Positions 1-13,400 of a stretch of 64,000 bases of DNA are shown here, piece by piece. Location of the stretch: NCBI GenBank assembly GCA_943735955.1, contig OX030963.1, positions 8,206,179 through 8,270,178 of the forward strand. Direction: 5' to 3'. Every line of letters starts with the position of its first letter. The stretch's first letter is position 1. The position numbers were made by a program, and so were the translations under genes. Under the pieces are notes generated by a model that was not told the origin of the DNA, did not search any database, and saw only the letters and a program-made list of their open reading frames with translations. Source of the DNA: Piscicola geometra. Lineage: Eukaryota; Annelida; Clitellata; Hirudinida; Piscicolidae.

Positions 1-3000
1 TGCCAGTGGAATGCTGATGGGATTACGCTCAATGAGCCCACACGGTTCGAGGGTCTCAAGGGCTTCAGCACGGTGAGGCAAGACAGGACATACTTGAGGA
101 ACTCGGCAGAACGAAGAGGAGGCGGACTACTCACTCTCGTGAAAGAAGACCTCAGCTTCAAAAAAGTCAGCACGAGCCAAAACAGCCTGATTGAAGAAAT
201 CACGTTAGAAGTATGGCTGGAGAACGAGGAGAGTATCCGACTGACAAATCTCTACAAGCCTCCCCTGAGAAACACACAGGATGAGACCAGGCGGGAGGAG
301 GAGATCACCGAGAAGCTGAAACCTGCCAAGAACCACCTGATCTGCGCTGACCTCAACATCCACTCACCCAGATGGGATTCAAACGCTACTAGCAACGAAG
401 AAGCGTTACAAGTGGAGCTATGGTGCGCAGAACACGACTATCAGGTCCTCAACAAGCCGTCAGAACACACCCACCTGAGCAGAGTTTCAGGCACAACTGG
501 TTCCTCTGATGTCTCGTTGGCCAGCCTCGACTTGGCACACCAGATGACATGGGAGGTGAAAAGAGCGTTAAGCTCAGACCACTTTCCAATTGTCATCCAA
601 GTCGACAAGGCCCATAAACGAAAATGTCAAGAAGTCCGTTTGAGCTGGGCATGGAAACGGACACACTGGGAAAGTTCCAACAAATCCTTGAAGCACAAAC
701 CATGCCAGAAGGTCTGACACTGGTGAAGAAGGAAAGATGGTGCTCTGATCAAGTCATGCAGGCCGCTAAAGCTGCAGTGCCGATGAAGAAAAGTCAGCAA
801 CCACAACAAGCCGTTCTGGAGCCCTGCTCTCGACGCACTCGAACGCCAGAAACAGCAATCCATACGCAGTGGAAACACAGAGGAGACCATGCGTACCTAC
901 CTCGAATGGAGGAAGGAGATTGCAGAGCATAAGAATAAATGCTGGCGTGAGAGGGTGGAGAAGCTGAGAGAGGGTGACGACCAACGGAAGCTGTGGTCCT
1001 CCATCAGGAAAATGAACGGGCATGGGGAGGTGAAGGCCAAGAATGAGATGCTCAACTTCAAGGGCGTGATGCGAGTTACTGACAAGCAAAAGGCAGCAGC
1101 CTTCGCAGAGCATTATGCAGATGTCAGCAAACTCGTCCTCAACGCCTGCTCCGGAATGAAAACGCTCGGAAGATCAAGCAAAGAAGCGCCTACAGAGATG
1201 GACCAAAAGCTCGCGATGACAAAGCTCCAGGCAGCGATCGCTCAACAAGACGACACCAAAAAGGGTGGTAACGACAAGATCGTACCGCCAATGTTGAGCC
1301 ACTTGTCACGAAACATGCTCATCATCCTGCTAAAGATCTGCAACAGTCCTGCCTGCAGAGAACAGTCCCGGGAAAGTGGAAGCAAGCAGTGATTGTTCCG
1401 CTTCTAAAGACAGGGAAGCCGGCAGACTGCGTGGAGTCATATAGACCCATAAGCCTCACCTCAGTCCTATGCAAGGTCATGGGAAGAATGCTTGCCAACA
1501 GGTTGGGTTACCGGCTGTAAGCATACTCCATCATACAGCCGTGGCAGTAGCTACAACAGGGACTGGAAAGTCACTTCTTCGTGAAAGAACTAAGGTGATC
1601 GCAGCACTCACTGGTAAAGACTGGGGGTGTGAATTTGCGACACTGAAGAAGGTTTACAACGCCACGGTGGAGTCAGTACTCTAGTATGCTGCCGCCATCT
1701 GGATGCCATGAATTAGTGTTTCCAAATTTGACTTTCTGGAAAGGAAACAGAAGAAAGCGGCAAAGATCTTCGCTGGGCTAACCAGGACATGCCCCGATGA
1801 AGCAGTGTGGCGTGAGGCGGACATTGTGCCGACATGGATAAAGGGTTGCATGCTGACTCTGAGAGCCTATGAGAGAACGCTGGGGCTGGATGAACACCAC
1901 CCACTACGTGTGACAGCGGACAAGCATGTTCCGAACCGCTTCAAGCGAAACAAAGGCTGGCGAGAAGATTCCATAAGGGCATTGGTCCAGATCACAGGCA
2001 ATGATAGGGGAGCGGGGATGGCTTAGATGGTAGACGTCGGACTTGCAACTTGAAAGTTGTCTGTTTGAATCTCTGACGAGCAACCGTGAACTATCATATA
2101 ACTAGTGTATATGATGCGGTGTTTGCGACGTATGCATTGAAAGATGTGTACGTCGTGTGGAGTGGCGCCTCGGCGCATAAGAAACATGGTTCTCAGAACC
2201 ATTGTAACATGGCCTGCGTCTGTCAGGCTGTGAACAATATAGACGAAAAAAAAAGATCCCATTTGAGAACCCTTCACTCGCATCAGACCTAAACCATGGG
2301 AGGAGACGCTTGCACTTCAGCTGTGCAGTGAACTCTTAGGTGGATCTAACAAAAAGTCTGCAAAAGAGGTGTTCCAGGCTGATGTTGAGAATACAAAGAT
2401 GCTACGTAAGCAGGAAGGGGGAGTGGTCATTTACACTGATGGGTCTGTAGGCGAGAACAACAAGAATGGTGGAAGTGCAGTGGTGTTTATGGAGGGTGAG
2501 GTGGTTAATGACGTCTGAATGGAAGCAGCCGGGGTACTCTGTGCAGCCCATGATGCTGAACTCCGAGCCATCAGCTTAGCAGCAAAGTGGATCGTTGAGC
2601 ACCAGCCAGGCAGAGCGACCATCTTCGCCGACAGTAAAGGAAGTATCGAAAGCCTACAGAACCCAGTTAGATTCGACAATCTGCAGCTCAGTAGGACAAA
2701 GGAGGATCTCTTGAGAGCCAGCCGAACCAACGAGTTGACAGTTCAGTGGATTCCTGGACACACTGGTGTTCATAGTAACGAGGCGGCAGACAAAGCCTCA
2801 TTCACCGCAAGCCAAGGTGAGCAACCACAGTCAGTCACATGGTCGGCAATCAAGAGTATCCTCAAAATAAGGATAAAACGTTTTGAGCTGTTGGATCGCA
2901 GACGAAAACGAATCTACGGTGCCCCACTGAAAAGGGAAGATGGCACCGGTAGGTGAGCAGAGACACTTCTGGCCCAGCTACGCAGCGGCCACTGTCCAGC

Positions 3001-3266
3001 CACAGCTTTCTACCGAAGAAAAATCCTGAATGAAGACGCCACCTGTGAGCTGTGTGGTGAAGTGGAAACCAACCCAGACCACTTCTGGGACTGCAAGAGC
3101 AGCAGGAAAGAGAGAGAGGAGCTTATCCACACCGATCAATGCGATGAGGCTCTGAGAGAGAGGGGGGGGGAAGTGTTCACCTACCTTCTCCGCATGAGAC
3201 CGGAATGGTTCGGTCATGCCGGATAGGAACAAAGAACTAAAAGCTATAAGAACAATAATACAAAAT
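1..3266 (+). mobile_element. Decayed non-LTR retrotransposon, I/R1-like, endonuclease to zinc knuckle, RT core deleted
   Basis: This is a LINE copy inside the OPA1 intron before the exon at 3277. An APE-type endonuclease is read at 73-717 with motifs ADLNIHSPRWDS, GTTGSSD and SDHFPIVIQV. A basic linker follows at 889-1392, then the start of reverse transcriptase (ESYRPISLTS) around 1380-1515. The RT core is missing: near 1548 the sequence jumps to a part that, in the related copy at 55917-58650, lies after the YADD motif. RNase H is at about 2425-2830 (IYTDGS, HDAELRAIS, DSKGS, IPGHTG) and a CELC..H..C knuckle at about 3043-3094. Stops and frameshifts break it throughout and a SINE sits at 2010-2254. 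RNase H plus the terminal knuckle fits the I/R1/Loa group; the exact clade is not settled. The 5' end lies outside the window and the 3' end meets the next OPA1 acceptor. Confidence 0.88.
2010..2254 (+). mobile_element. tRNA-derived SINE, copy 1, nested in the LINE
   Basis: About 245 bp, closely matching a second copy at 28126-28370. The head is tRNA-like with a pol III A box TGGCTTAGATGG at 2019-2030 and a degenerate B box TGTTTGAATCTC at 2062-2073. The body is unrelated to tRNA and the element ends in an A-rich tail. Compared with the LINE copy on the minus strand near 57.2 kb, it interrupts LINE sequence right after GGCAATGA, so the SINE arrived after this LINE copy. No clear target-site duplication is visible; only GAT is shared. 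Confidence 0.85.
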
Positions 3267-3276
3267 AATTGTTCAG

Positions 3277-6200
3277 GAAGAGTTGTTTGAGAGGGCGAGA
3301 GGGGACATTCTGGACGAGGTGGTCAATCTGTCGCAGATCCCTGCCAAGGAGTGGTATGTTTGTGTCTTGGTGGTGCTGTAGTCAACTCACTCTCAACCAA
3401 CTCACCCTCAACCAACTCACCCTCAACCAACTCACTCTCAACCAACTCACCCTCAACCAACTCACCCTCAACCAACTCACTCTCAACCAACTCACCCTCA
3501 AAGAACTCACCCCAACTAACTCACCCTCAACCAACTCACCCTCAACCAACTCACCTTCAACCAACTCACCCTCAACCAACTCACCCTCAACCAACTCACC
3601 CTCAACCAACTCACCCTCAACCAACTCACCCTCAACCAACTCACCCTCAAAGAACTCACCCTCAACCAACTCACCCCAACCAACTCACCCTCAACCAACT
3701 CACCCTCAACCAACTCACCTTCAAAGAACTCACCCTCAACCAACTCACCCTCAACCAACTCACTTTCAACCAACTCACCCTCAACTAACTCACCCTCAAC
3801 CAACTCACCCTCAACCAACTCACCCCAACCAACTCACCCTCAACCAACTCACTTTCAACCAACTCACCCTCAACCAACTCACCCTCAAAGAACTCACCCT
3901 CAACCAACTCACCCTCAACCAACTCACCCTCAACCAACTCACCCTCAACCAACTCACCCCAACTAACTCACCCTCAACCAACTCACCCTCAACCAACTCA
4001 CTCTCAACCAACTCACCCTCAACCAACTCACCCTCAACCAACTCACTCTCAACCAACTCACCCTCAACCAACTCACTTTCAACCAACTCACCCTCAACCA
4101 ACTAACCCTCAACCAATTCACCCTCAACCAACTCACCCTCAAAGAACTCACCCTCAACCAACTCACCCTCAACCAACTCACCTTCAACCAACTCACCCTC
4201 AACCAACTCACCCTCAACCAACTCACCCTCAACCAACTCACCCTCAACCAACTCACCCTCAACCAACTCACCCCAACTAACTCACCCTCAACCAACTCAC
4301 CTTCAACCAACTCACTCTCAACCAACTCACCCTCAAAGAACTCACCCTCAACCAACTCACCCTCAACCAACTCACCCTCAACCAACTCACCCTCAACCAA
4401 CTCACCCTCAACCAACTCACCCTCAACCAACTCACCCTCAACCAACTCACCCTCAACCAACTCACCCTCAAAGAACTCACTCTCAACCAACTCACCCTCA
4501 ACCAACTCACCCTCAACCAACTCACCCTCAACAAACTCACCCTCAACCAACTCACTCTCAAAGAACTCACCCTCAACCAACTCACTTTCAACCAACTCAC
4601 CCTCAACCAACTCACCCTCAACCAACTCACTCTCAACCAACTCACCCTCAAAGAACTCACCCCAACTAACTCACCCTCAACCAACTCACCCTCAACCAAC
4701 TCACCTTCAACCAACTCACCCTCAACCAACTCACCCTCAACCAACTCACCCTCAACCAACTCACCCTCAACCAACTCACCCTCAACCAACTCACCCTCAA
4801 AGAACTCACCCTCAACCAACTCACCCCAACCAACTCACCCTCAACCAACTCACCCTCAACCAACTCACCTTCAAAGAACTCACCCTCAACCAACTCACCC
4901 TCAACCAACTCACTTTCAACCAACTCACCCTCAACTAACTCACCCTCAACCAACTCACCCTCAACCAACTCACCCCAACCAACTCACCCTCAACCAACTC
5001 ACCCTCAACCAACTCACCCTCAAAGAACTCACCTTCAACCAACTCACCCTCAACCAACTCACCCTCAAAGAACTCACCCTCAACCAACTCACCCTCAACC
5101 AACTCACCCTCAACCAACTCACCCTCAACCAACTCACCCCAACTAACTCACCCTCAACCAACTCACCCTCAACCAACTCACTCTCAACCAACTCACCCTC
5201 AACCAACTCACCCTCAACCAACTCACTCTCAACCAACTCACCCTCAACCAACTCACTTTCAACCAACTCACCCTCAACCAACTAACCCTCAACCAATTCA
5301 CCCTCAACCAACTCACCCTCAAAGAACTCACCCTCAACCAACTCACCCTCAACCAACTCACCTTCAACCAACTCACCCTCAACCAACTCACCCTCAACCA
5401 ACTCACCCTCAACCAACTCACCCTCAACCAACTCACCCTCAACCAACTCACCCCAACTAACTCACCCTCAACCAACTCACCTTCAACCAACTCACTCTCA
5501 ACCAACTCACCCTCAAAGAACTCACCCTCAACCAACTCACCCTCAACCAACTCACCCTCAACCAACTCACCCTCAACCAACTCACCCTCAACCAACTCAC
5601 CCTCAACCAACTCACCCTCAACCAACTCACCCTCAACCAACTCACCCTCAAAGAACTCACTCTCAACCAACTCACCCTCAACCAACTCACCCTCAACCAA
5701 CTCACCCTCAACAAACTCACCCTCAACCAACTCACTCTCAAAGAACTCACCCTCAACCAACTCACTTTCAACCAACTCACCCTCAACCAACTCACCCTCA
5801 ACCAACTCACCCTCAAAGAACTCACCCTCAACCAACTCACCCTCAACCAACTCACCCTCAACAAACTCACCCTCAACCAACTCACCCTCAACCAACTCTT
5901 CTTTAATGAAGGCAACTTCTATAATGCTTTGCCTTTGTTTCAATCAATCAATCCCATCTATTTCTATAGCGCTTTTTATAATTCAAAGCGCTTTCAATTA
6001 ATTTTTTTATATAAAACAGATTTTTAGACCCCTTCTAATGTATATATATATCAATTTAAATATAAGAAAATTAGCCTTAATAATCCAACCTCACCCACAT
6101 CACCACGATCATCATTGCCACAATCATTGTCTTTACCAATACAGCATTTAATCATCACCACAGTACCAACATTCCTATGACAGCATAATCATCACCACAT

Positions 6201-7463
6201 CATATTTATACCCACAAAACATAATCATCATTTTTCTTAATCTTCTTGCCACTGGTGTTGAGGCTGCGACAGAAGGTGATGGAGAAGTCCTTGCCAACAC
6301 TGGAACTGTTGTTGTTGTGGAATGCAAACTCCATGCGGCCATCCTAGTTTGCTGCGGTCATTCCTTGACAGACTCAAAATGACCAAAATTCACACAAAAA
6401 CATTTTAATTAATACTATTTAATTTTTATTTAAATTTAATATTTTAACATTTTAAAATACTATACCCAAAACCGTTTATTGCATAAATTTATTTGAGCGG
6501 CTGCCAAAATGGCAGCTGCTAACCAAAGACTCATTTTTTGTGTTACACAAGAAGTAAATGCATGCTGTAGAATATATAGAAGACTTTGACTGAAGAATTA
6601 CCTTAGCAATTTTCAAATGCGGTGAACATCTTTTTAGAATCCCAAAAAGGCCAAAAATTTGACAAAAGTCTTTATATGATTATCGTCATCAGTCTAAAAT
6701 ATCATTTTCACTGAGATTATGTTCAGTATCATCATTACTAATGCTAACGTCATCATCATCATCATCGTCATCATCGTCATCATCATCATTATCATCGCCA
6801 TGCCAGGGAGAGTGTCTTTGAGAAGAACTTATGGACTCGCATATCTGACGACCTCATCAACAACATCTACCTGCCCGCTTCCATGGCTGAGTCATCGCGG
6901 TGAGGAGGAAAAGGAGGAGGAGGAGGAGGGTGATGATGATAATGATGATGATGATGAGGGTGATGATGATTATGATGATGATGATTTAAAGATGTTAGTG
7001 CTTAAGAAGGTAATGGAGTTGATTTAAAATACACCACCACACAACCCCACCACCACACAACCACTCCACTACCACACAACACCACAATGACATCACACCA
7101 ATCAATGACACCACACCACAATGACACCACACCACAATGACACCACACCACAATGACACCACACCAATCAATGACACCACACCACAATGACACCACACCA
7201 CAATGACACCACACCACAATGACACCACACCACAATGACACCACACCACAATGACACCACACCACAATGACACCACACCACAATGACACCACACCACAAT
7301 GACACCACACCAAACAATGACACCACACCAAACAATGACACCACACCAAACAATGACACCACACCAATCAATGACACCAACAAACGACAGTGTCTTCAAC
7401 ACACTGGTGGACATTGGTCTCAAGAGATGGACTGAGAAGACACTGGCCAGCCTTTGTGTCGAG
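3277..7463 (+). CDS. OPA1: OPA1 exons a-c: stalk segment
   Basis: Exon 3277-3353 encodes [22 protein letters not shown] and ends in phase 2. Exon 6807-6899 ([19 protein letters not shown]) completes the Trp codon. Exon 7391-7463 ([18 protein letters not shown]) ends in phase 0. They correspond to the OPA1 stalk region whose human counterpart contains EELVRKARQDLLDDV and YENIYLPA. The first acceptor (GTTCAG at 3271-3276) directly follows LINE-derived sequence and lacks a good pyrimidine tract. The donor at 3354 is gtatgt, followed 28 nt later by the 15-bp array. Confidence 0.92.
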
Positions 7464-10400
7464 GTTCTCTTCCACTCATTTAACCATTGATTATATAACA
7501 ATTTAAGATTCCACTGAAAGAACGGACATAGTCACATATGTGTGATTTTGAGATAATCGCATTTTTAACTGGAAAGTCTGATAACAAAGTATAGTAGGGC
7601 GCATTGTTTAATTCATCTGATGCACTCACGGATTGATAGAATTTATTGATCTGAAAATGGAACTACATCCAATCAAAGCTATTTAGGGCTCATTCCATAG
7701 TATTTCGACCAACGGAGTACACCCTCTCAGAAATGTATTAAACATTTATCTTATGTTTAGAAACGTTATCCATCAAAATGAAAAATATAAAAAATGAAAT
7801 TTTTCAAAAAGTCGCCGATTTATTGACCTTCAAAGTTCGCCGAAGTCAAAACCCTTCTCTATTCAATTTGAAATATCTCAGCTTATATTCATCAGGACGA
7901 ATAATGTAGTCATACTACATTGTAGTATACCAAAATAAAGGCACTTGAATGTTCTATTTAAAATTAATTTAATGGTTTAAATATAATATAATATTTTTTA
8001 GCGGTCAAAAATTTTACCTTGAAATTTTCGATGTTGTCCCATATATTTTGTCAATTTTTTTTCTCTCAACATTTTTCAAACATTCTTTCAATCATATAAA
8101 AAAAATAAAAAAGGTATTATTTAAAAAATATTTTTAATCCATTTTTCTTGAGCATCTAACAAACATTATTTCGTCAAAACAGCATTTCAGGAGTGCTCAT
8201 ACATAATTTAGTTTTTTTCAAACAAAAATTAATGAATTAAGTAAATCTCAATAAATATTTAAGTTGATTTTATATAAAAAATTATAATTTAACCAAATCT
8301 AACTTTGCGCTATAGACTATAAGGGTTAATCCAGATTTGACTACAGATTTGACTATATTTAGGTTTTCAATTTAAAAATAACTTGCTTTATGTATACTCA
8401 TGTATGTATTATAGAGTATAAAAATAATTTCAAACACAATAATTGTATTAATCTTTTTTAATTGAGCAAATAGTTTTTCAGATTATAAGTGAACCCTGAC
8501 AGCCACAAAACCTCATCTAAAAAAAAATTTATGAATTTACTTTTTTTTTAGTTTTCTTTTTTCCTTCTTTTTTCACACAATTGTTACTATATGCTGCGTA
8601 AATGAGAAATTTAAAATCAACTTTTTAAAATGGTGCCCGTAATGACGGCCATTTAAATCTCCGTAACTTATTATTTTTCACTAAAATAGCTATTTTTACT
8701 TCATGAAATGGTTTTTGAAAATAATTTAATTAATATTCAATTACTTTTCAACGTTAAAACTTCAATTATTTTAAAAGAACCAAGTATTGTAGAAAAATCT
8801 ATATTAATAAGCAAATCATGATAGTGTATTAATGTCCGGGACAAACAGTGCTATTTTACTAGTTTAGAAGCTTCATGAAATAAATTATTAGACGATGCTT
8901 ATCTCAAAATACTCTTCATTCAATGCATTTTTCAATTAGTATTATACAAATACTACAAAAACTAATGTAAATTCGTGACACCTAATCCTAGTCTTATAGG
9001 AAACGGAAAATGTGTGTTAACTTCATGGTGTGCATGATATGAAATAATGATATAGTTATACGAAAAATAAAAAAAGAGCCCATTATTTGACATTTATCTT
9101 TTTTTACCCATGAAATGTATTCAGAAAATAAAATTTTATTACTCACTTGTTGCTCAATGAATCGCGATGGTCAGCAGGACGCTGAAATCAGAACAGACAT
9201 TGTTGGAATGAACAAAATAGCCAAAAACTCATATAAACGTTTTTAAATATTCCTATGACCGAATAAATCAAACTGGATAGAACTGACTAAAACATAAATC
9301 TAAATAATTAATATTTGAGATTTGTAAAAGAAGTTTAAGACATGCGTTTTTAGCTTATTTTCAATTTTTAAATAGCTAGAAAGTATAATATCGTAGTATT
9401 TATTATGAATATTTTAGATGGATAATATTTTTATATTCCCTTTTCTCAAAAAAATGCATCCAGTCTTGGATACGATTTTCCATTCTTTATAAAAACAAGT
9501 AAGACACTGCAAATCGTAAGTCTGTAATCGATTCTGGATTAACCCATAATAACGTAGTTATGGATTCAGCTTAAATCAGTTAGATTTAGTTAAATTATTA
9601 ATTTTTGAAACGAATTAACTGAAATATCTATTGAGATTAACTAAATTCATTAATTTTTGTCTGAAAAAAATAATATATGAGCACTCTTAAATGGTGCCAA
9701 GCTTTTTGAATGGCATATTCTTTAAAAAAACATTAAATGCAATTTTTTTCTTTGGAATCTTTTTTATTATTTCACCTTGTTACTCAATTTTTGTCATTTT
9801 CTCTGTTTGTTCGTCATTGGACAACACCACATTCGAACTTTTCACTCACTTTTGTCTCGCTGACTACTTCAGCACTGTGCACGCCTGTCAAGTTCGATTC
9901 CATTGCAAGTCGATTTCTGGGTTCATGAGTGATGTAACCAAAGAAGACTTTGCATAGACCACCACACCTCCACCACACCTTCACCACACCTCCACCACAC
10001 CTCCACCTCATCTCCACCACACCTCCACCACACCTCCACCACACCTCCACCTCATCTCCACCACACCTCCACCACATCTTCACCTCACCTTCATCACACC
10101 TCCACCACATCTTCACCACATCTTCACCACACCTCCATCACACCTCCACCTCACCTTCACCACACCTCCACCTCATCTCCACCACATCTTCACCACATCT
10201 TCACCACACCTCCATCACACCTCCACCTCACCTTCACCACACCTCCACCTCATCTCCACCACATCTTCACCACATCTTTACCACACCTCCATCACACCTC
10301 CACCTCACCTTCATCACACCTCCACCTCATCTCCACCTCACCTTCATCACACCTCCATCACATCTTCACCCAATCTCCATCTCATTCCACCACATTTCCA

Positions 10401-13400
10401 CCTCACCTCCGTCTCACTTCACCTCCATACCACCTCACCACACCACCACCACACCACCACCACTCCAACACCACACCACCACCACCACACCACCACACAG
10501 GTGGGCAAGGAGACGATGCAAGTGGAGTTTCGCAAGTTGTTGTTGCGAGAGAAAGCAGGTCATGACGCCATCTTCGATGACCTATATAAGCACGTCAGCC
10601 AACACCGCCACGACTGGGACAAGAAGGCGGAAGCCAGCTTGGTTGGTGTGGTGTGGTGGTGTGGTGTGGTGGTGTGGTGTGGTGGTGTGGTGGTGTGGTA
10701 TTGGTGGTGTGGTGGTGTGGTGTGGTGGTGTGGTGGTGTGGTATTGGTGGTGTAGTGGTGTGGTGTGGTGGTGTGGTGTGGTGGTGTGGTGGTGTGGTAT
10801 TGGTGGTGTGGTGGTGTGGTGTGGTGGTGTGGTGGTGTGGTATTGGTGGTGTAGTGGTGTGGTGTGGTGGTGTGGTGGTGTGGTGTGGTATAGTGGTGTG
10901 GTGGTGTGGTGTGGTATAGTGGTGTGGTGTGGTGGTGTGGTGTGGTGGTGTAGTGGTGTGGTGGTGTGGTGGTGTGGTGTGGTGTAGTGGTGTGGTGGTG
11001 TAGTGGTGTGGTGGTGTGGTGTGGTGTGGTGGTGTGGTGTAGTGGTGTGGTGGTGTGGTGTGGTGTAGTGGTGTAGTGGTGTAGTGGTGTGGTATTGGTG
11101 GTGTAGTGGTGTAGTGGTGTGGTATTGGTGGTGTAGTGGTGTGGTGTGGTGGTGTGGTGTGGTGGTGTGGTGTAGTGGTGTGGTGGTGTGGTGTGGTGGT
11201 GTGGTGTGGTGTAGTGGTGTGGTGTGGTAATGGTGGTGTGGTGGTGTGGTGTGGTGGTGTTGTATTGATGGTGTGGTGTGGTGGTGTGGTGGTGTAGTGG
11301 TGTGGTATTGGTAGTGTGGTGTGGTGGCGTGGTGGTCTGGTGTGGTGATGTGGTGTGGTGGTGTGGTGTGGTGGTGTGGTGGTGTGGTGTTTTGGTGGTG
11401 TGGTGGTGTGGTATTGGTGGTACAGGTGTGGTGGTATGGTGGTGTGGTGGTGTGGTAGTGTGGTGGTGTGATGGTGTGGTAGTGTGGCGTGGTGGTATGG
11501 GGATTGTGGTGGTGGGTGGCGTGGTGGTCTTTTAGTGGTGTGGTGGCGTGGTGGTGTGGGGGTGTGGTGGTGGGTGCTAGGAGGGGGTGATGTGTGGGTA
11601 GGTGCACACACACACACAAACATACACACCCAAATATACACACCCACATATACACACCCACATATACACACACACATACACACATACACACACACACATA
11701 CACACACAGAGGGTTCTTCAGTTGAGCAGCTTGGGAGACAGCGACGTGGGCGACAACAAGCGCTGGGAGGCGAGTGTCGACTTCATGGAGGCTGTCGTCA
11801 AGGAGAAGCTCTTGCAGAGTGAGTGGTGTGCTGGCGTGGTTGTTAGGCAGTTGTTAGGGGGTTGTTAGGTGGTTGTTAGGGGGTTGTTAGGCGGTTGTTA
11901 GGTGGTTGTTAGGGGGTTGTTAGGTGGTTGTTAGGGACTTGTTAGGGGGTTGGTGTGGGTGTGGTGGGTGAAAGAAGTGGTGTGGTAGGGAAGAGGAAAT
12001 GAAGTGGGTGTTGGGTGAGGGGTGGAATGTGGAATGTAGGTTCGATTTGGTGGTGAAGCATCCTTCGAGTAGCAAATGCACAGTCCCATGCCACTGCTGC
12101 GTCACTTGGGACGACAAGGCAGTCAAGTCACGTTGATGCAGCTTGCAAGGAAGTGACAAGTGCCACCATGAGGTCATCGACGCCGTCTAATTCTTGCACT
12201 TGGAGCAGTTGTCGATGCAGTGCTTGATCAAGCATTCATTGGAGGCATTGTCCTTCCAATCACAAGAGTTGATGTATAACTTGCGAGACTGACGGACGCC
12301 AAAATCCTTTGCATTTTTTCAGAAGTTTGATTCGGAAAGAAATATTTGAAGTGGCAAAGACAGGCCTCCACCACACCTTCACCACACCTCCACCACACCT
12401 CCACCACACCTCCACCACACCTCCACCACACCTCCATTACATCTCCACCACACCTCCACCACACCTCCATCACACCTCCATCACACCTCCACCACACAAG
12501 ACAGGCCCCCACCACACCTCCACCACACCTCCACCACACCCCCACCACACCTCCACCACACCTCCACCACACCTCCATCACACCTCTCCACAAGACATCA
12601 CACCTCCACTTTACAAGACAGGCCCCCACCACACCTCCATCACACCTCCACCACACAAGACAGGCCCCCACCACACCTCCACCACACCTTCACCACACCT
12701 CCATCACACCTCCATCACACCTCCACCACACAAGACAGGCCCCCACCCACACCTCCACCACACCACCACACCTCCACTACTCCTCAACCACACCTCCTCT
12801 ACACCTCCACCACACCTCCATCACACCTCCACCACACAAGACAGGCCCCCACCACACCTCCACCACAACTCCACCACACCTCCACCACACCTCCACCACA
12901 CTCCCACCACACCTCCACCACACCTCAACCACACCTCCTCCACACCTCCACCACACCTCCATCACACCTCCACCATACAAGACATCACACCTCCACCACA
13001 CCTCCATCACACCTTTCCACAAGACATCACACCTCCACTACACAAGACAGGCCCCCACCACACCTCCATCACACCACCACACCTCCACCACACCTCCACC
13101 ACACTTCCACCACGCCTCCATCACACCTCCACCACACAAGACAGGCCCACACCCACACCTCCACCACACCACCACACCTCCACCACACCTCAACCACACC
13201 TCCACCACACCTCCATCACACCTCCACCACACAAGACATTACACCTCCACCACACAAGACATCACACCTCCACCACACAAGACATCACACCTCCACCACA
13301 CAAGACAGGCCCCCACCTCACTTCCATCACACCACCACACCTCCACCACACCTCAACCACACCTCCACCACACCTCCACCACACAAGACATTACACCTCC

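Noticed and set aside
2010..2085. Functional tRNA gene
   Set aside because: Pol III boxes are present, but the segment belongs to a longer SINE with an A-rich tail and a second copy, and the cloverleaf is not convincing.
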